The translations under genes and the position numbers were made by a program. From contig OY282560.1 of assembly GCA_958295665.1 (NCBI GenBank), positions 99,425,930-99,489,929 on the forward strand: 64,000 bases of DNA, written 5' to 3'. Position 1 is the stretch's first letter. Each line of letters starts with the position of its first letter. The DNA is from Tipula vernalis (lineage: Eukaryota; Arthropoda; Insecta; Diptera; Tipulidae). The notes under the pieces were generated by a model. It searched no databases. It was not told the DNA's origin and saw only the letters and a list, made by a program, of their open reading frames with translations. Of this stretch, positions 55,363 to 64,000 are shown one piece after another.

Positions 55363-57090
55363 GTGGTACAAACCGTCCAATCAATCAAGATAAAGCCACC
55401 AACATTCGACGGAACAACATCTTTCGTCATTTTCAAATTTCAATTTGAGACGGCAGCCAATCAAAATCATTGGAACGACGAACATCGTGTCGCAGCGTTA
55501 ATAGTGGCCCTTAAAGGTGAAGCAGCGGAGGCCTTACAAACAATTCCGGAAAAAGATCGCAACAGTTATCTCGAAATTATGAAGGCGCTGGATCGGAAGT
55601 ACGGCAGTGACCACAAGCGTGAAATCTATCGAATGGAATTGAAAAGCCGCTACCAAAAGGGAGGAGAATCACTTCAGGAATTTTCATCGGCAATCGAGCG
55701 ATTAGTACATCTAGCACATACCAGTACGTCGGCCGATTATATGGAAAGGCTTAAAATTGACGCATTCATTGACAGCATTCGAGATCCAGAGACACGCAGG
55801 GCGGTGATGTTGTCACCTAAAGCGACGTTCGCGGAAACCGTTGCGTTTGCGTTAACGATCGAGGCCGTGCAGAACTTCACCAGACCGTCATTAGTTAGGC
55901 GCCAAATGAACTCAGACAAGAACGGCAGCATGGAGCGAATGGTACCGACAGTCGGAAGAGGCAGGCTTAGGTGTTGGAAATGTGACAAGTTGGGTCACAT
56001 CTCAATGGACTGTCGGAAAGTAATACATGGAGAGAGAAGATCGCCACCTTTTATGCGGGCAAAAACGGAACGGTCGGAACAAAGGTCTAGAAGCAGCGAG
56101 CGAAGATGTTCGGTATGTAACAGGATTGGCCACATTTCGCGAGATTGTTTGGTAGCAAGGGGAAAGCGGCACGGATCACCAACTTCTGTGGAAAGAGCAC
56201 TAAGAGGAGAGCAGGGATCGGATGAACGGATGGCAACAGTCGGTAAAGTGGAAAGGTTAGAAGTTAGTTTGAAGGAACCGAAGCTGGCTTCGCCGTCTGG
56301 TTGCCCCATAACATCCATCCCTGTTACGAGTGAAGCACGAGGCGGAAGCAGCGTCACAGTTGGGGGCGGTGTTGATGGGAGGAGGTGTATTATTACGCTG
56401 GATACCGGAGCAACCCACACAATTGTTCGGAAAGATTTGATCGCAGGAGCAGTGCAGCTAGTTGATGGGTTAAAATTAAGAATGGCAAATGGGGAGAGTG
56501 TAATGATTAAAGGGAAAAAGATCGTGAGCATAAGGATCGGCGAAACGCTTTTCCCACACGAAGTTCTGGTCGCAGACATTGTGGATGAGGTTATTTTGGG
56601 AACGGACTTCATGAGGATGAATGGCTTTGTGTTGGATTTTGGACGAGGAATATTGAGCAGCGATAACATCGAGCTGAATCTTAAATTTAACGGTACGGAT
56701 GTGACAGTAAGACGAGTAACAATCAGTCATTGCGAGGAGCTGCCATCGAAATCTGAAACAATTGTTGAGGAAACCAAAGAACACCAGGTTAAGCAGACAT
56801 TGAATAAGAAGGGCCGGGTTGTGCGAGGTAGAGTGCGAGTGTCGGGCGACTGGATGAGAACTCGATGTGCCATACGGGCAAATGGCCAGGGATTACACGA
56901 GGGGCAATTGGTGGGGTTTCACAACTCGCAACAAAAGAAGGGGGATTTATCGGCGAAAGTGCAGCCTTTATGGACGGCACCCTACAGGACAAGAAAAGGA
57001 CAAGGAGGTAAACCAATGGCGGTACATTTAGAGAGGCTGGCCCTCTACCGAGGAGGTAATTTCGGTCCTGTTCGGGACGAACAGGCTTAG
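55363..57090 (+). CDS. Gypsy C capsid, two zinc knuckles, protease and Pol tail, 575 aa
   Basis: The Met at 55363 is simply the first after the stop. The frame is continuous with the SAP-coil. Order: capsid (KPPTFDGTTSFVIFKFQFET, ALKGEAAEALQTI, RYQKGGESLQEFSSAIERL), zinc knuckles CWKCDKLGHISMDC (about residue 206) and CSVCNRIGHISRDC (about 249), retropepsin LDTGATHTIV (about 345) with DEVILGTDFM, then after about residue 485 an abrupt join to the Pol end (LHEGQLVGFHNSQQKK, then HLERLALYRGGNFGPVRDEQ). A second small deletion removes the GPY/F core. It could still make Gag and protease if the stop were read through. Confidence 0.9.
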   Translation: MVQTVQSIKIKPPTFDGTTSFVIFKFQFETAANQNHWNDEHRVAALIVALKGEAAEALQTIPEKDRNSYLEIMKALDRKYGSDHKREIYRMELKSRYQKGGESLQEFSSAIERLVHLAHTSTSADYMERLKIDAFIDSIRDPETRRAVMLSPKATFAETVAFALTIEAVQNFTRPSLVRRQMNSDKNGSMERMVPTVGRGRLRCWKCDKLGHISMDCRKVIHGERRSPPFMRAKTERSEQRSRSSERRCSVCNRIGHISRDCLVARGKRHGSPTSVERALRGEQGSDERMATVGKVERLEVSLKEPKLASPSGCPITSIPVTSEARGGSSVTVGGGVDGRRCIITLDTGATHTIVRKDLIAGAVQLVDGLKLRMANGESVMIKGKKIVSIRIGETLFPHEVLVADIVDEVILGTDFMRMNGFVLDFGRGILSSDNIELNLKFNGTDVTVRRVTISHCEELPSKSETIVEETKEHQVKQTLNKKGRVVRGRVRVSGDWMRTRCAIRANGQGLHEGQLVGFHNSQQKKGDLSAKVQPLWTAPYRTRKGQGGKPMAVHLERLALYRGGNFGPVRDEQA

Positions 57091-57101
57091 GTGAGGGGTA
57101 G

Positions 57102-57597
57102 TGTGACGGTGACACCTAGTGTGCAATAGAATAAGTAAAACTAATAGCTCAATGTTTACTGCACTAAATGGAATTTTCCATGATAAAAATTGTTACGTAA
57201 TGTTTCTACGCTATTCCAACTGGAAAAGTCGTGAACTTTCGAGAAGCTTGGTTTGTGTATATAAAAAGACGAACAAGATCGAATTGGATTATTAGTATTT
57301 GGAACGCGATAGTGTAAACTTGTAAGATTATTAGTAATATTTGGTACGCGATAGTATAAAGATTAAAAAGGAATTAAAAAGTGATTTAAAAAGTGTTTTT
57401 GTGCGAAATAAAAAGTAAAAGTGATTAGTAAAAATTGAGAATAATTTATATAAAGTGATTTTGTGAATTTTGATTGATAAACTGTGTTGTAATAAATTTT
57501 GTGAAATAAATAAATTCGTTGGTGATAAATTGAATTGAGTTTGTATTATTCACAATCCAGTGATACGAACCTTGATTGACAAGGCAAAAACGTAACA
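57102..57597 (+). repeat. Gypsy C 3' LTR
   Basis: 496 bp, preceded by a purine tract (AGGTGAGGGGTAG, 57089-57101). Only six bases (ATATAT) separate its end from the oppositely oriented LTR of copy D. Confidence 0.95.
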
Positions 57598-57603
57598 ATA
57601 TAT

Positions 57604-58097
57604 TGTTACGTTTTTGCCTTGTCAATCAAGGTTCGTATCACTGGATTGTGAATAATACAAACTCAATTCAATTTATCACCAACGAATTTATTTATTTCAC
57701 AAAATTTATTACAACACAGTTTATCAATCAAAATTCACAAAATCACTTTATATAAATTATTCTCAAATTTTACTAATTACTTTTACTTTTTATTTCGCAC
57801 AAAAACACTTTTTAAATCACTTTTTAATTCCTTTTTAATCTTTATACTATCGCTTTCCAAATATTACTTATTCTTACAACTTTACACTATCGCGTTCCAA
57901 ATACTAATAATCCAATTCGATCTTGTTCGCCTTTTTATATACACAAACCAAGCTTCTCGAAAGTTCACGACTTTTCCAGTTGGAATAGCGTAGAAACACT
58001 ACGCAACAACTCTTATCATGGAAAATTCCATTTAGTACAGTAAACATTGAGCTATTAGTTTTACTTATTCTATTACACACTAGGTGTCACCGTCACA
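57604..58097 (-). repeat. Gypsy D 3' LTR
   Basis: 494 bp, tail-to-tail with the Gypsy C 3' LTR. On the minus strand it is preceded by the same purine tract AGGTGAGGGGTAG (58110-58098). Confidence 0.95.
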
Positions 58098-58108
58098 CTA
58101 CCCCTCAC

Positions 58109-60718
58109 CTAAGCCTGTTCGTCCCGAACAGGACCCAAATCACCTCCTCTGTATAGGGCCAGCCTCTCCAAATGCACCACCTTTGGTTTACCTCGATGTC
58201 CCTTCCGTATCCGATAAACCACGTCGTTCATCCTTGTGATGACAGTATAAGGTCCTTCCCATGCTGGTTGCAGCTTCGGTGATAATCCCTTTTTCCGTTG
58301 CGGGTTGTGAAGCCATACTAATTGCCCTTCCTGGAAGCTCTGGTTATTTGCTCGTATGTCATATCGAGCCTTCATCCGGTCACTTGACATCCGTATTTTC
58401 TCCCGTACAAATTGATGAATCTCATTAAGTTCCTCTTTCATTCGGTCTACGTAATCTTGTCCACATAAAGCCGATGATGGTACAGCCCCAAACTTTAGAT
58501 CTCCAGGTAACCGTAGATTATCTCCAAATAACGTTTTAGCTGGTGTCATTCCGGTTGTGTCATGTATAGCTGATCGATAGGCCATCAGAAACATCGGTAT
58601 ATGTCGATCCCAGTTGCGTTGGTTTTTCTCAACGACCTTTGCTAGATATTCCTCCAATGTACCATTGAATCTTTCCACCATACCGTCAGACTGTGGATGC
58701 AAAGGCGTTGTTCTCGTTTTATTTATACCGAGCATCTGGCATATTTCTTGAAACGCCACCGATTCAAAATTCCGTCCTTGATCGGTATGAATCTCCATCG
58801 GCACTCCAAATCTGCTAATCCAATTGTTTACCACGGCATCAGCTATTGTTGTCGTCTCCTGATTGGGAATGGGGTACACCTCCGGCCATTTGCTGAAATA
58901 ATCCATGATTACTAGCACATATTTGTTGCCGCTCTCAGTGGTGGGAAATGGGCCCGCTACATCCATTGCAATTCTTTCGAATGGTGCTCCAACGTTATAT
59001 TGCTTCATGGTTCCACGACTTTTGCGTGCGGGTCCCTTCACCGCCGCACATTGGTTACATTTTTGGCACCATTCTATCACAGACTGCCTACATCCTGCCC
59101 AGTAGAATCGTTGACGTATCTTTGCTAGAGTTTTATTAATTCCAAGGTGGCCCCCACTTGCTCCTCCATGATACTCATTCAGAATTTCTACAATCCGGCA
59201 CTTTGGTATCACCAGCAACAATTGCTTCACTTTGCCATCCGTGCTTTCCCACAATCGTTTTAAACAGCCATTCTCAAGACGGAGGCTATCCCATTGAGCC
59301 CAATAAGCCTTGACAATGGGAGTTTTGTCCGCGATCTCGCTCCAAGTTGGCCGGTGTTCCTTTTCCTTCCATTCCATTATAACTGATAAATCCGTATCAT
59401 CCAATTGCTCTTTCCTGATCATTTCGTCGGTCCACTCCTCATCAGGCAGCACTTGCGTAAGCCTAACGTCGATGATGCCTTCCTTTGCTTCAACATGGCC
59501 ACAATGTTTACATTCTACTGGACACGGCCGTCTTGATAATGCGTCGGCATTTCTGTGTGCACTTCCCTTCCGATGTTCAATTTGGAAATCGTAGCTTTGA
59601 AGACGTTCGATCCAGCGTGCTACTTGTCCCTCTGGATTCTTAAATTGTAACAGCCACCGTAAAGCGCCGTGATCTGTCCGTAAATGGAATTTTTGGCCAT
59701 AAAGATACTTATGGAAATGCTTGACACACTCCACTATAGCCAACAATTCTTTCCGTGTCACGCAGTAATTACGCTCCGGTTTTGATAATGTTTTGGAGAA
59801 GTACGCAATAACTCTTTCTTGACCATTAATTTCCTGTGATAACACACCTCCTATACCGTCATTACTTGCATCGGTGTCCAAAATAAATTTCACGTTGGGT
59901 ATAGGGTACGCGAGGATTGGCGCGGCACACAACCGTCTCCTTAGTTCCACGAATGCTTCTTCCTGGTCATTCTTCCATTCGAATGCCTTGTTCTTCCTGG
60001 TCAACTCGTGTAAACTCTTGGCGATGTTGGCGAATCCTGGCACGAAGCGTCTATAATAGGTGCACAATCCGAGAAAGCTTCGTAATTCGTGTAAATTTTT
60101 AGGTCTTGGCCAGTTCTTAACCGCTGCGATCTTTTCTTCGTCGGTGTGAATTCCATTAATCGTTACGAGATGACCCAAATATTTGACTTCAGTTCTGAAC
60201 AGCTTACACTTCTTTGGACTTAACTTCAATCCGGCAGCCTGTATCCGATTCAAAACTTCCGCCAAGTTCTTTAGATGCTCGTCAAAATCCTTCCCCATAA
60301 CGATGATGTCGTCCAGATATATTAGGCAAGTCTTCCAATGTAACCCCTTTAACACGCGCTCCATTAATCGTTCAAAAGTCGCAGGGGCATTACATAATCC
60401 GAACGGCATAACATTAAATTGCCAAAGTCCGTTACCCACACTGAACGCTGTTTTCTCGCGATCTTCCTCATGGACTTCCACCTGCCAATAGCCGCTTTGT
60501 AGATCTAATGTCGAAAATATTTGAGCACCCGATAATGTGTCTAACGTGTCATCGATCCTTGGCAGTGGGTAGCTATCTTTTTTCGTCACAGCATTGAGTT
60601 TTCGGTAATCAACGCAAAATCTCATGCTACCGTCCTTCTTCTCGACCAATACTACCGGTGAACTCCATGGGCTATTAGATGGTTCAATTACTCCTGCTGC
60701 CTGCATATCTGTTACCAT
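58109..60718 (-). CDS. Gypsy D Pol: RT, RNase H, integrase, 869 aa
   Basis: The frame is intact from the Met at 60718, and the same frame runs upstream through a TAA at 60736-60734 to about 61060. [37 protein letters not shown] (first Asp), YLDDIIVMG (catalytic). RNase H: LDTDASNDGIGGVLSQ, RKELLAIVECVKHF, LRTDHGALRWLLQF. Integrase: zinc domain YHGGASGGHLGINKTLAKIR and CQKCNQC, DDE core MDVAGPFPTT, HTDQGRNFES, SDGMVERFNGTLEEY. The C-terminal GPY/F module is EGPYTVITRMNDVVYRIRKG. No chromodomain or envelope gene. All catalytic residues are present. Confidence 0.95.
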   Translation of the reverse strand: MVTDMQAAGVIEPSNSPWSSPVVLVEKKDGSMRFCVDYRKLNAVTKKDSYPLPRIDDTLDTLSGAQIFSTLDLQSGYWQVEVHEEDREKTAFSVGNGLWQFNVMPFGLCNAPATFERLMERVLKGLHWKTCLIYLDDIIVMGKDFDEHLKNLAEVLNRIQAAGLKLSPKKCKLFRTEVKYLGHLVTINGIHTDEEKIAAVKNWPRPKNLHELRSFLGLCTYYRRFVPGFANIAKSLHELTRKNKAFEWKNDQEEAFVELRRRLCAAPILAYPIPNVKFILDTDASNDGIGGVLSQEINGQERVIAYFSKTLSKPERNYCVTRKELLAIVECVKHFHKYLYGQKFHLRTDHGALRWLLQFKNPEGQVARWIERLQSYDFQIEHRKGSAHRNADALSRRPCPVECKHCGHVEAKEGIIDVRLTQVLPDEEWTDEMIRKEQLDDTDLSVIMEWKEKEHRPTWSEIADKTPIVKAYWAQWDSLRLENGCLKRLWESTDGKVKQLLLVIPKCRIVEILNEYHGGASGGHLGINKTLAKIRQRFYWAGCRQSVIEWCQKCNQCAAVKGPARKSRGTMKQYNVGAPFERIAMDVAGPFPTTESGNKYVLVIMDYFSKWPEVYPIPNQETTTIADAVVNNWISRFGVPMEIHTDQGRNFESVAFQEICQMLGINKTRTTPLHPQSDGMVERFNGTLEEYLAKVVEKNQRNWDRHIPMFLMAYRSAIHDTTGMTPAKTLFGDNLRLPGDLKFGAVPSSALCGQDYVDRMKEELNEIHQFVREKIRMSSDRMKARYDIRANNQSFQEGQLVWLHNPQRKKGLSPKLQPAWEGPYTVITRMNDVVYRIRKGHRGKPKVVHLERLALYRGGDLGPVRDEQA

Positions 60719-60733
60719 TCGATTGACTTCTTG

Positions 60734-61068
60734 TTATTTTGCCAAAGGTAGTCTCCTGAGTGGTTGACGAATTGGCATCTCTGCTCCCGTATCAATGCGG
60801 TGCTTTACCATTGAGGTCCTTCCGTTATTATCCGATGTACTGCAGAATATGGACGTGTACCGTTTGAGTAGTTGATGTGCAGAATTTTTCTGTGCCTCGG
60901 TAAGATCTTCGGTCCATTTCTGCATAAGTTGTTCTACCATTTCTTTCTGCCCTTGCATGTCGGCTTTTTCAACCGGACTTCTCTGTTCACACTTTACTAT
61001 AGTTGAAACCTCGTTACATTTTCCGATGACTGTCCCTTTCTTGATGGTTTTCGTCTTATCCGAGAGAT
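60734..61068 (-). pseudogene. Gypsy D Pol N-terminal linker, after the deletion junction
   Basis: It reads [11 protein letters not shown], then [14 protein letters not shown] and [20 protein letters not shown], ending RRLPLAK at TAA (60736-60734). In copy A this stretch lies between protease and RT. It is joined here directly to the Gag coiled coil, out of frame. The stop replaces a Gln codon. Confidence 0.9.
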
Positions 61069-61722
61069 TTAGAGTCCTAATTGGTACTCTATAGTCGTTG
61101 TTTCACTTGCTTTGACATCAATCAGTTCTTTCTCTAGACGTTGAAACTTTTCTTCAACCTGTTGAATCTCCGTCTTAAATTCAGTTCTAACATGTTGAAT
61201 TTCTGATTGTAATTCCGTCTGCAATTTCTCTATTTCGCCTTGCACATTTGTAGACAATTCTAGAATTTTCTCGTCCATATTCTTTTGACCTTCGGCGATT
61301 TCCCCCATCTGACGCTCGATAATTTGGCTTGACTGTCTAATTTCGCCCATCTGTTCTTTCATTTCGTATTTAATTTCTCCTAGCTGTCGTTCGTTTTGTT
61401 GTTTCATTAGACTCATCTGTCCCATCATCTGGTTCATAGCACCTATTAACTGCGACAAATCGAAACTTCCAGATGGTGGTTGTGTTGTTTCGGCTGACGG
61501 TTGTTTATCTCCTTCTTTCTGCTCTACGGTTGCCGCATCCGTTACTTTCACTCCAAAATCATGTTGATCTGCGTTTAACCCTTCTTTCTCCATGGCGTCA
61601 CGTAGTCGCGCTTGTAAAGCTCCTTTGCTACCATCAGTAGCCAAACCCCGTTTCTCAAGTTCCCTCTTTAATTCTGGAACTTTTAATTCGTTGAGAATCA
61701 TTTTTTTTTTCTTTTTATTCAC
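61069..61722 (-). pseudogene. Gypsy D Gag N-terminal fragment: SAP domain and coiled coil
   Basis: The natural start is probably MILNELKVPELKREL (61701), as in copies A and C. The SAP domain is followed by an extended coiled coil (QMMGQMSLMKQQNERQ, IRQSSQIIERQMGEIAEG, ELQSEIQHVRTEFKTEIQQV) up to VKASETTT. There a deletion removes the rest of Gag and the protease, and the frame ends IEYQLGL. The product would be a free SAP-coiled-coil protein of about 210 residues. Confidence 0.9.
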
Positions 61723-61744
61723 AATCCCACCGCTGTCACCAAAT

Positions 61745-62238
61745 TGTTACGTTTTTGCCTTGTCACTCAAGGTTCGTATCACTGGATTGTGAATAATACA
61801 AAATCAATTAAATTTATCTCCAACGAATTTATTTATTTCACAAAATTTATTACAACACAGTTTATCAATCAAAATTCACAAAATCACTTTATATAAATTA
61901 TTCTCAAATTTTACTGATCACTTTTACTTTTTATTTCGCACAAAAACACTTTTTAAATCACTTTTTAATTTCTTTTTAATCTTTATACTATCGCTTACCA
62001 ATTATTACTTATTCTTACAACTTTACACTATCGCGTTCCAAATACTAATAATCCAATTCGATCTTGTTCGCCTTTTTATATACACAAACCCAGCTTCTCG
62101 AAAGTTCACGACTTTTCCAGTTGGAATAGCGTAGAAACACTACGCAACAACTCTTATCATGGAAAATTCCATTTAGTACAGTAAACATTGAGCTATTAGT
62201 TTTACTTATTCTATTACACACTAGGTGTCACCGTCACA
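61745..62238 (-). repeat. Gypsy D 5' LTR
   Basis: 494 bp ending with the complement of TGTGACGGTGACACC at 62238. The PBS lies just inside it on the minus strand (TTGGTGACAGCGGTGGGAT, 61743-61725). Confidence 0.95.
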
Positions 62239-62315
62239 TTATTTTGAATTGGAGCGTGATTCAAGTATTTATTTGTCAATTCAGATAATAAATTTAACTG
62301 AATAAAAAATGTATT

Positions 62316-63027
62316 TTAAATACAGAATCGATCGCTACACATGTTATGAATACTGTCTGATAAATTTTCCGTTGTGTTCCATGCTGTCTCATCGTCAACT
62401 GCTGATTCCGGATCTGATGTCAACATCAGATCTAATGGTAAATGATCGGATCTGGTATGATTATTCTCGGTGCAGCGACGTCTTAACTGATTTACAGAAT
62501 ACCGTGACGTGCGATTCGTGTCAATAAGCCGTACTGAATAGATAACAATACCAAAACTGTTCATTACGGCGATGTACTTTTGCGTAGACGTTTTCGCCTA
62601 GAGAGAAACTACGATGTCGGGCTCCGTGGTGTTTGTTAAATTGTTGCTCTTGTTGAATGTTGCGATCCGTACCATGTTCTGGCGTAGGTTTCAACAAATC
62701 GAGTTCTATTCGAATTGGCCGACCCAAAAATAGTTCTGCTGGTGACTTCGATTTTTGTCTGTTTCGGTTGGGTGTTGATCGATATGCTTGGAGGAATTTG
62801 GTGAGTATTTCCTTGTTTGTCCCCTCCCCCTTTTGTTTATTTAGTGCACTCTTTAGTGTATTGACAAATCGTTCGGGCCCGTTCGACATCGGGTGGTAGG
62901 GTGGCGTTAAGATGTGATTAATTCCTCGAGTACGACAGAAATCACTGAATTGTTTACTTACGAATTGAGTCCCGTTGTCGGTTACCAATGTTTCCGGATT
63001 GCCATTATGTGAAAAAAATTCGCTCAT
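62316..63027 (-). pseudogene. Gypsy integrase C-terminal half and tail (edge element E)
   Basis: At 63027-62521 the frame has VTDNGTQFVSKQFSDFCRTR and PPYHPMSNGPERFVNTLK, integrase motifs with the second Asp and the Glu, then SPAELFLGRPIRIELDLLK. A frame shift near 62540 continues into the tail (LIDTNRTSRYSVNQLRRRC, to 62316). The shape resembles mag/Gypsy relatives, distinct from copies A-D. Disabled by the shift and by the break upstream at about 63150. Confidence 0.85.
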
Positions 63028-63153
63028 CTTCTCGATGCAAGTCGTCGTTGACGTGAGGTTAGTGCATACTTGTACATCGGGAAATATTGAATATGAGTTA
63101 ACAGTGACCAGATACCATTCTCCGTCAATTGGTCTGGCGATGTCTGTATAGAC

Positions 63154-64000
63154 TCATTCCACAGGGCGAATTGCACGTGGCCACGATTGCAGAAGAGTCT
63201 TCATGAATGATTTTGCGTTCTCGTCTGTGATGTCGTCATCAATATTAGGCCAATACACATAGGCTCGGGCAAGTATTTTCATTACTTCGATGCTGAAATG
63301 CGCTTTGTGCAACTGACGTAACATCAGATTTCGGTATCGTTTTGGAATGAAGATTCTGTCACCAAACATAACACAACCGGACACAAACGAGAGTGATTCA
63401 CGTCGATTGTAAAACTGCGCCAGTTCGTCGTCGTCCGGAATTTTCGCTTTTGAATTCAGCCAGTCTGATTTCAAATACTGAACGATTACTCTAAAAGTCT
63501 GGTCGCGCCTCATTTCAGTTTCGATCATTTTTCGTGTAATGGGTAATAGATCCATGATTTCCTCGATTTGATCGGTTATTTCTTCTTCGAGGGGGAGACA
63601 GGCAATTACGTAGTCTTCATCGTCAACTCGGTTTGAGGCGATGAGTTGTGATAGAATATCAGCTGTTCCAAAATCATTTGTCGACATGTATGATATGTCG
63701 AAATCGTATGTTGTTAACGTCAATGCCCACCATTGAAGTCGATTTGCGGTATACACGGGAATTCCGTTTTTCAATCCAAAAATGCTGAGAAGAGGCTTGT
63801 GGTCCGTTACTAATGTAAACCTTCTTCCGTAGATGTACCGATGGAATTTCTTGACTGCGTAGACAAGTGCAAGACCTTCCTTTGCCACTTGACTGTAATT
63901 TTTCTCAGCCTTTGTTAGCGTTCGCGACGCATGATCGCAGCTGTGGAACGTTTTCAGGTGCTGGCATTGAAATTATTGCAGTAATTTTTGATGAATCTGT
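63154..64000 (-). pseudogene. Gypsy RNase H and integrase N-terminus (edge element E), truncated by window
   Basis: RNase H motifs AKEGLALVYAVKKFHRYIYG and VTDHKPLLSIFG lead into the connection (STNDFGTADILSQL) and the integrase zinc domain (RQLHKAHFSIEVMKILARAY, where His/Cys residues are partly lost). The frame stops at 63154, and MSEFF-type integrase core follows in another frame. Coding continues past 63888 towards the window edge (KTFHSCDHASRTLTKAEKNY-like RNase H sequence), so RT lies outside. Confidence 0.85.

Larger units (their letters stand above)
54126..57597 (+). mobile_element. Ty3/Gypsy copy C (SAP-Gag family): Gag-protease only
   Basis: The LTRs at 54126-54619 (494 bp) and 57102-57597 (496 bp) differ by one substitution and one 2-base indel, as far as I can compare by eye. 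They are flanked by ATAT (54122-54125; 57598-57601). The interior is 2.5 kb: PBS, SAP-Gag, two zinc knuckles, protease, then a direct jump to the last codons of Pol (GPY/F-like tail). RT, RNase H and integrase are deleted. The near-identical LTRs say that the deleted form itself inserted recently. Confidence 0.95.
57604..62238 (-). mobile_element. Ty3/Gypsy copy D (SAP-Gag family): Pol-bearing, Gag-deleted
   Basis: The LTRs (57604-58097 and 61745-62238, both 494 bp) differ at roughly ten positions by eye, so the copy is older than copy C. On the minus strand: PBS, SAP-coil part of Gag (61722-61069), a junction deleting capsid, zinc knuckles and protease, then the protease-RT linker and complete RT, RNase H and integrase. 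Flanks are ATAT (57600-57603) and TTAT (62239-62242), a possible target duplication with one mutation. One stop (60734-60736) and the junction frameshift disable it. Confidence 0.95.

Noticed and set aside
55995..56669. 224-codon minus-strand open frame
   Set aside because: It is the antisense shadow of the Gypsy C zinc-knuckle/protease region.
57102..58097. Single large inverted-repeat DNA transposon
   Set aside because: Each arm is a Gypsy LTR with its own PPT-side neighbour, so the palindrome is two abutting retrotransposons.

Overview
This is eukaryotic nuclear DNA, AT-rich, almost certainly from an insect. The evidence is three metazoan cellular genes, GT-AG introns in two genes, MADF/BESS-type and Harbinger proteins, and mariner, Jockey-like, LOA-like and Ty3/Gypsy elements of insect type. 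A fly (possibly a lower dipteran) is my guess, but the window alone does not settle the order. There are no rRNA, tRNA, CRISPR or bacterial-type features.

Layout. Positions 1-6429 are AT-rich and featureless. A 5'-truncated LOA/R1-like LINE (6430-9124) ends in CCTAA repeats, and a short unrecognised coding-like remnant follows it. After 3 kb of AT-rich DNA come a MITE (12682-12938) and a broken Ty3/Gypsy copy whose 5' LTR holds a 5'-truncated Jockey/CR1-like LINE (12952-18601). A diverged solo LTR and an antisense relic of the same family occupy 19090-21100.

The cellular gene island is at 25069-30474. It holds an intronless DHX8/Prp22 spliceosomal helicase (+) and two minus-strand genes, a BLCAP homologue and a two-exon UQCC4/CCSMST1-like mitochondrial assembly factor.

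Positions 30557-33505 hold tandem repeats, a 739-bp Harbinger-type element with TTA target duplications that keeps the transposase N-terminus, a pogo-like MITE, and a mariner derivative with long TIRs. At 33530-41170 an old mag-like Gypsy is interrupted by a very young Gypsy (33775-38641; LTRs differ at one base, target duplication GTATT). At 42355-44140 a Harbinger transposase exon converges on a four-exon MADF-type gene. A minus-strand Jockey LINE follows (46922-50224), then a 1.3-kb mariner next to LTR-element debris.

At 54126-62238 two Gypsy copies of one SAP-Gag family lie head to head. One keeps Gag and protease and the other keeps reverse transcriptase, RNase H and integrase. Their abutting LTRs form a palindrome of about 1 kb. 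The window ends inside another Gypsy pol relic.

The three cellular genes have separate roles (splicing, BLCAP-type membrane protein, complex III assembly). Everything else with coding potential is mobile DNA, mostly broken by deletions, stops or frameshifts. I found no clearly new system. The best leads are the SAP-domain Gag, the complementary head-to-head Gypsy pair, and the Harbinger/MADF pair.
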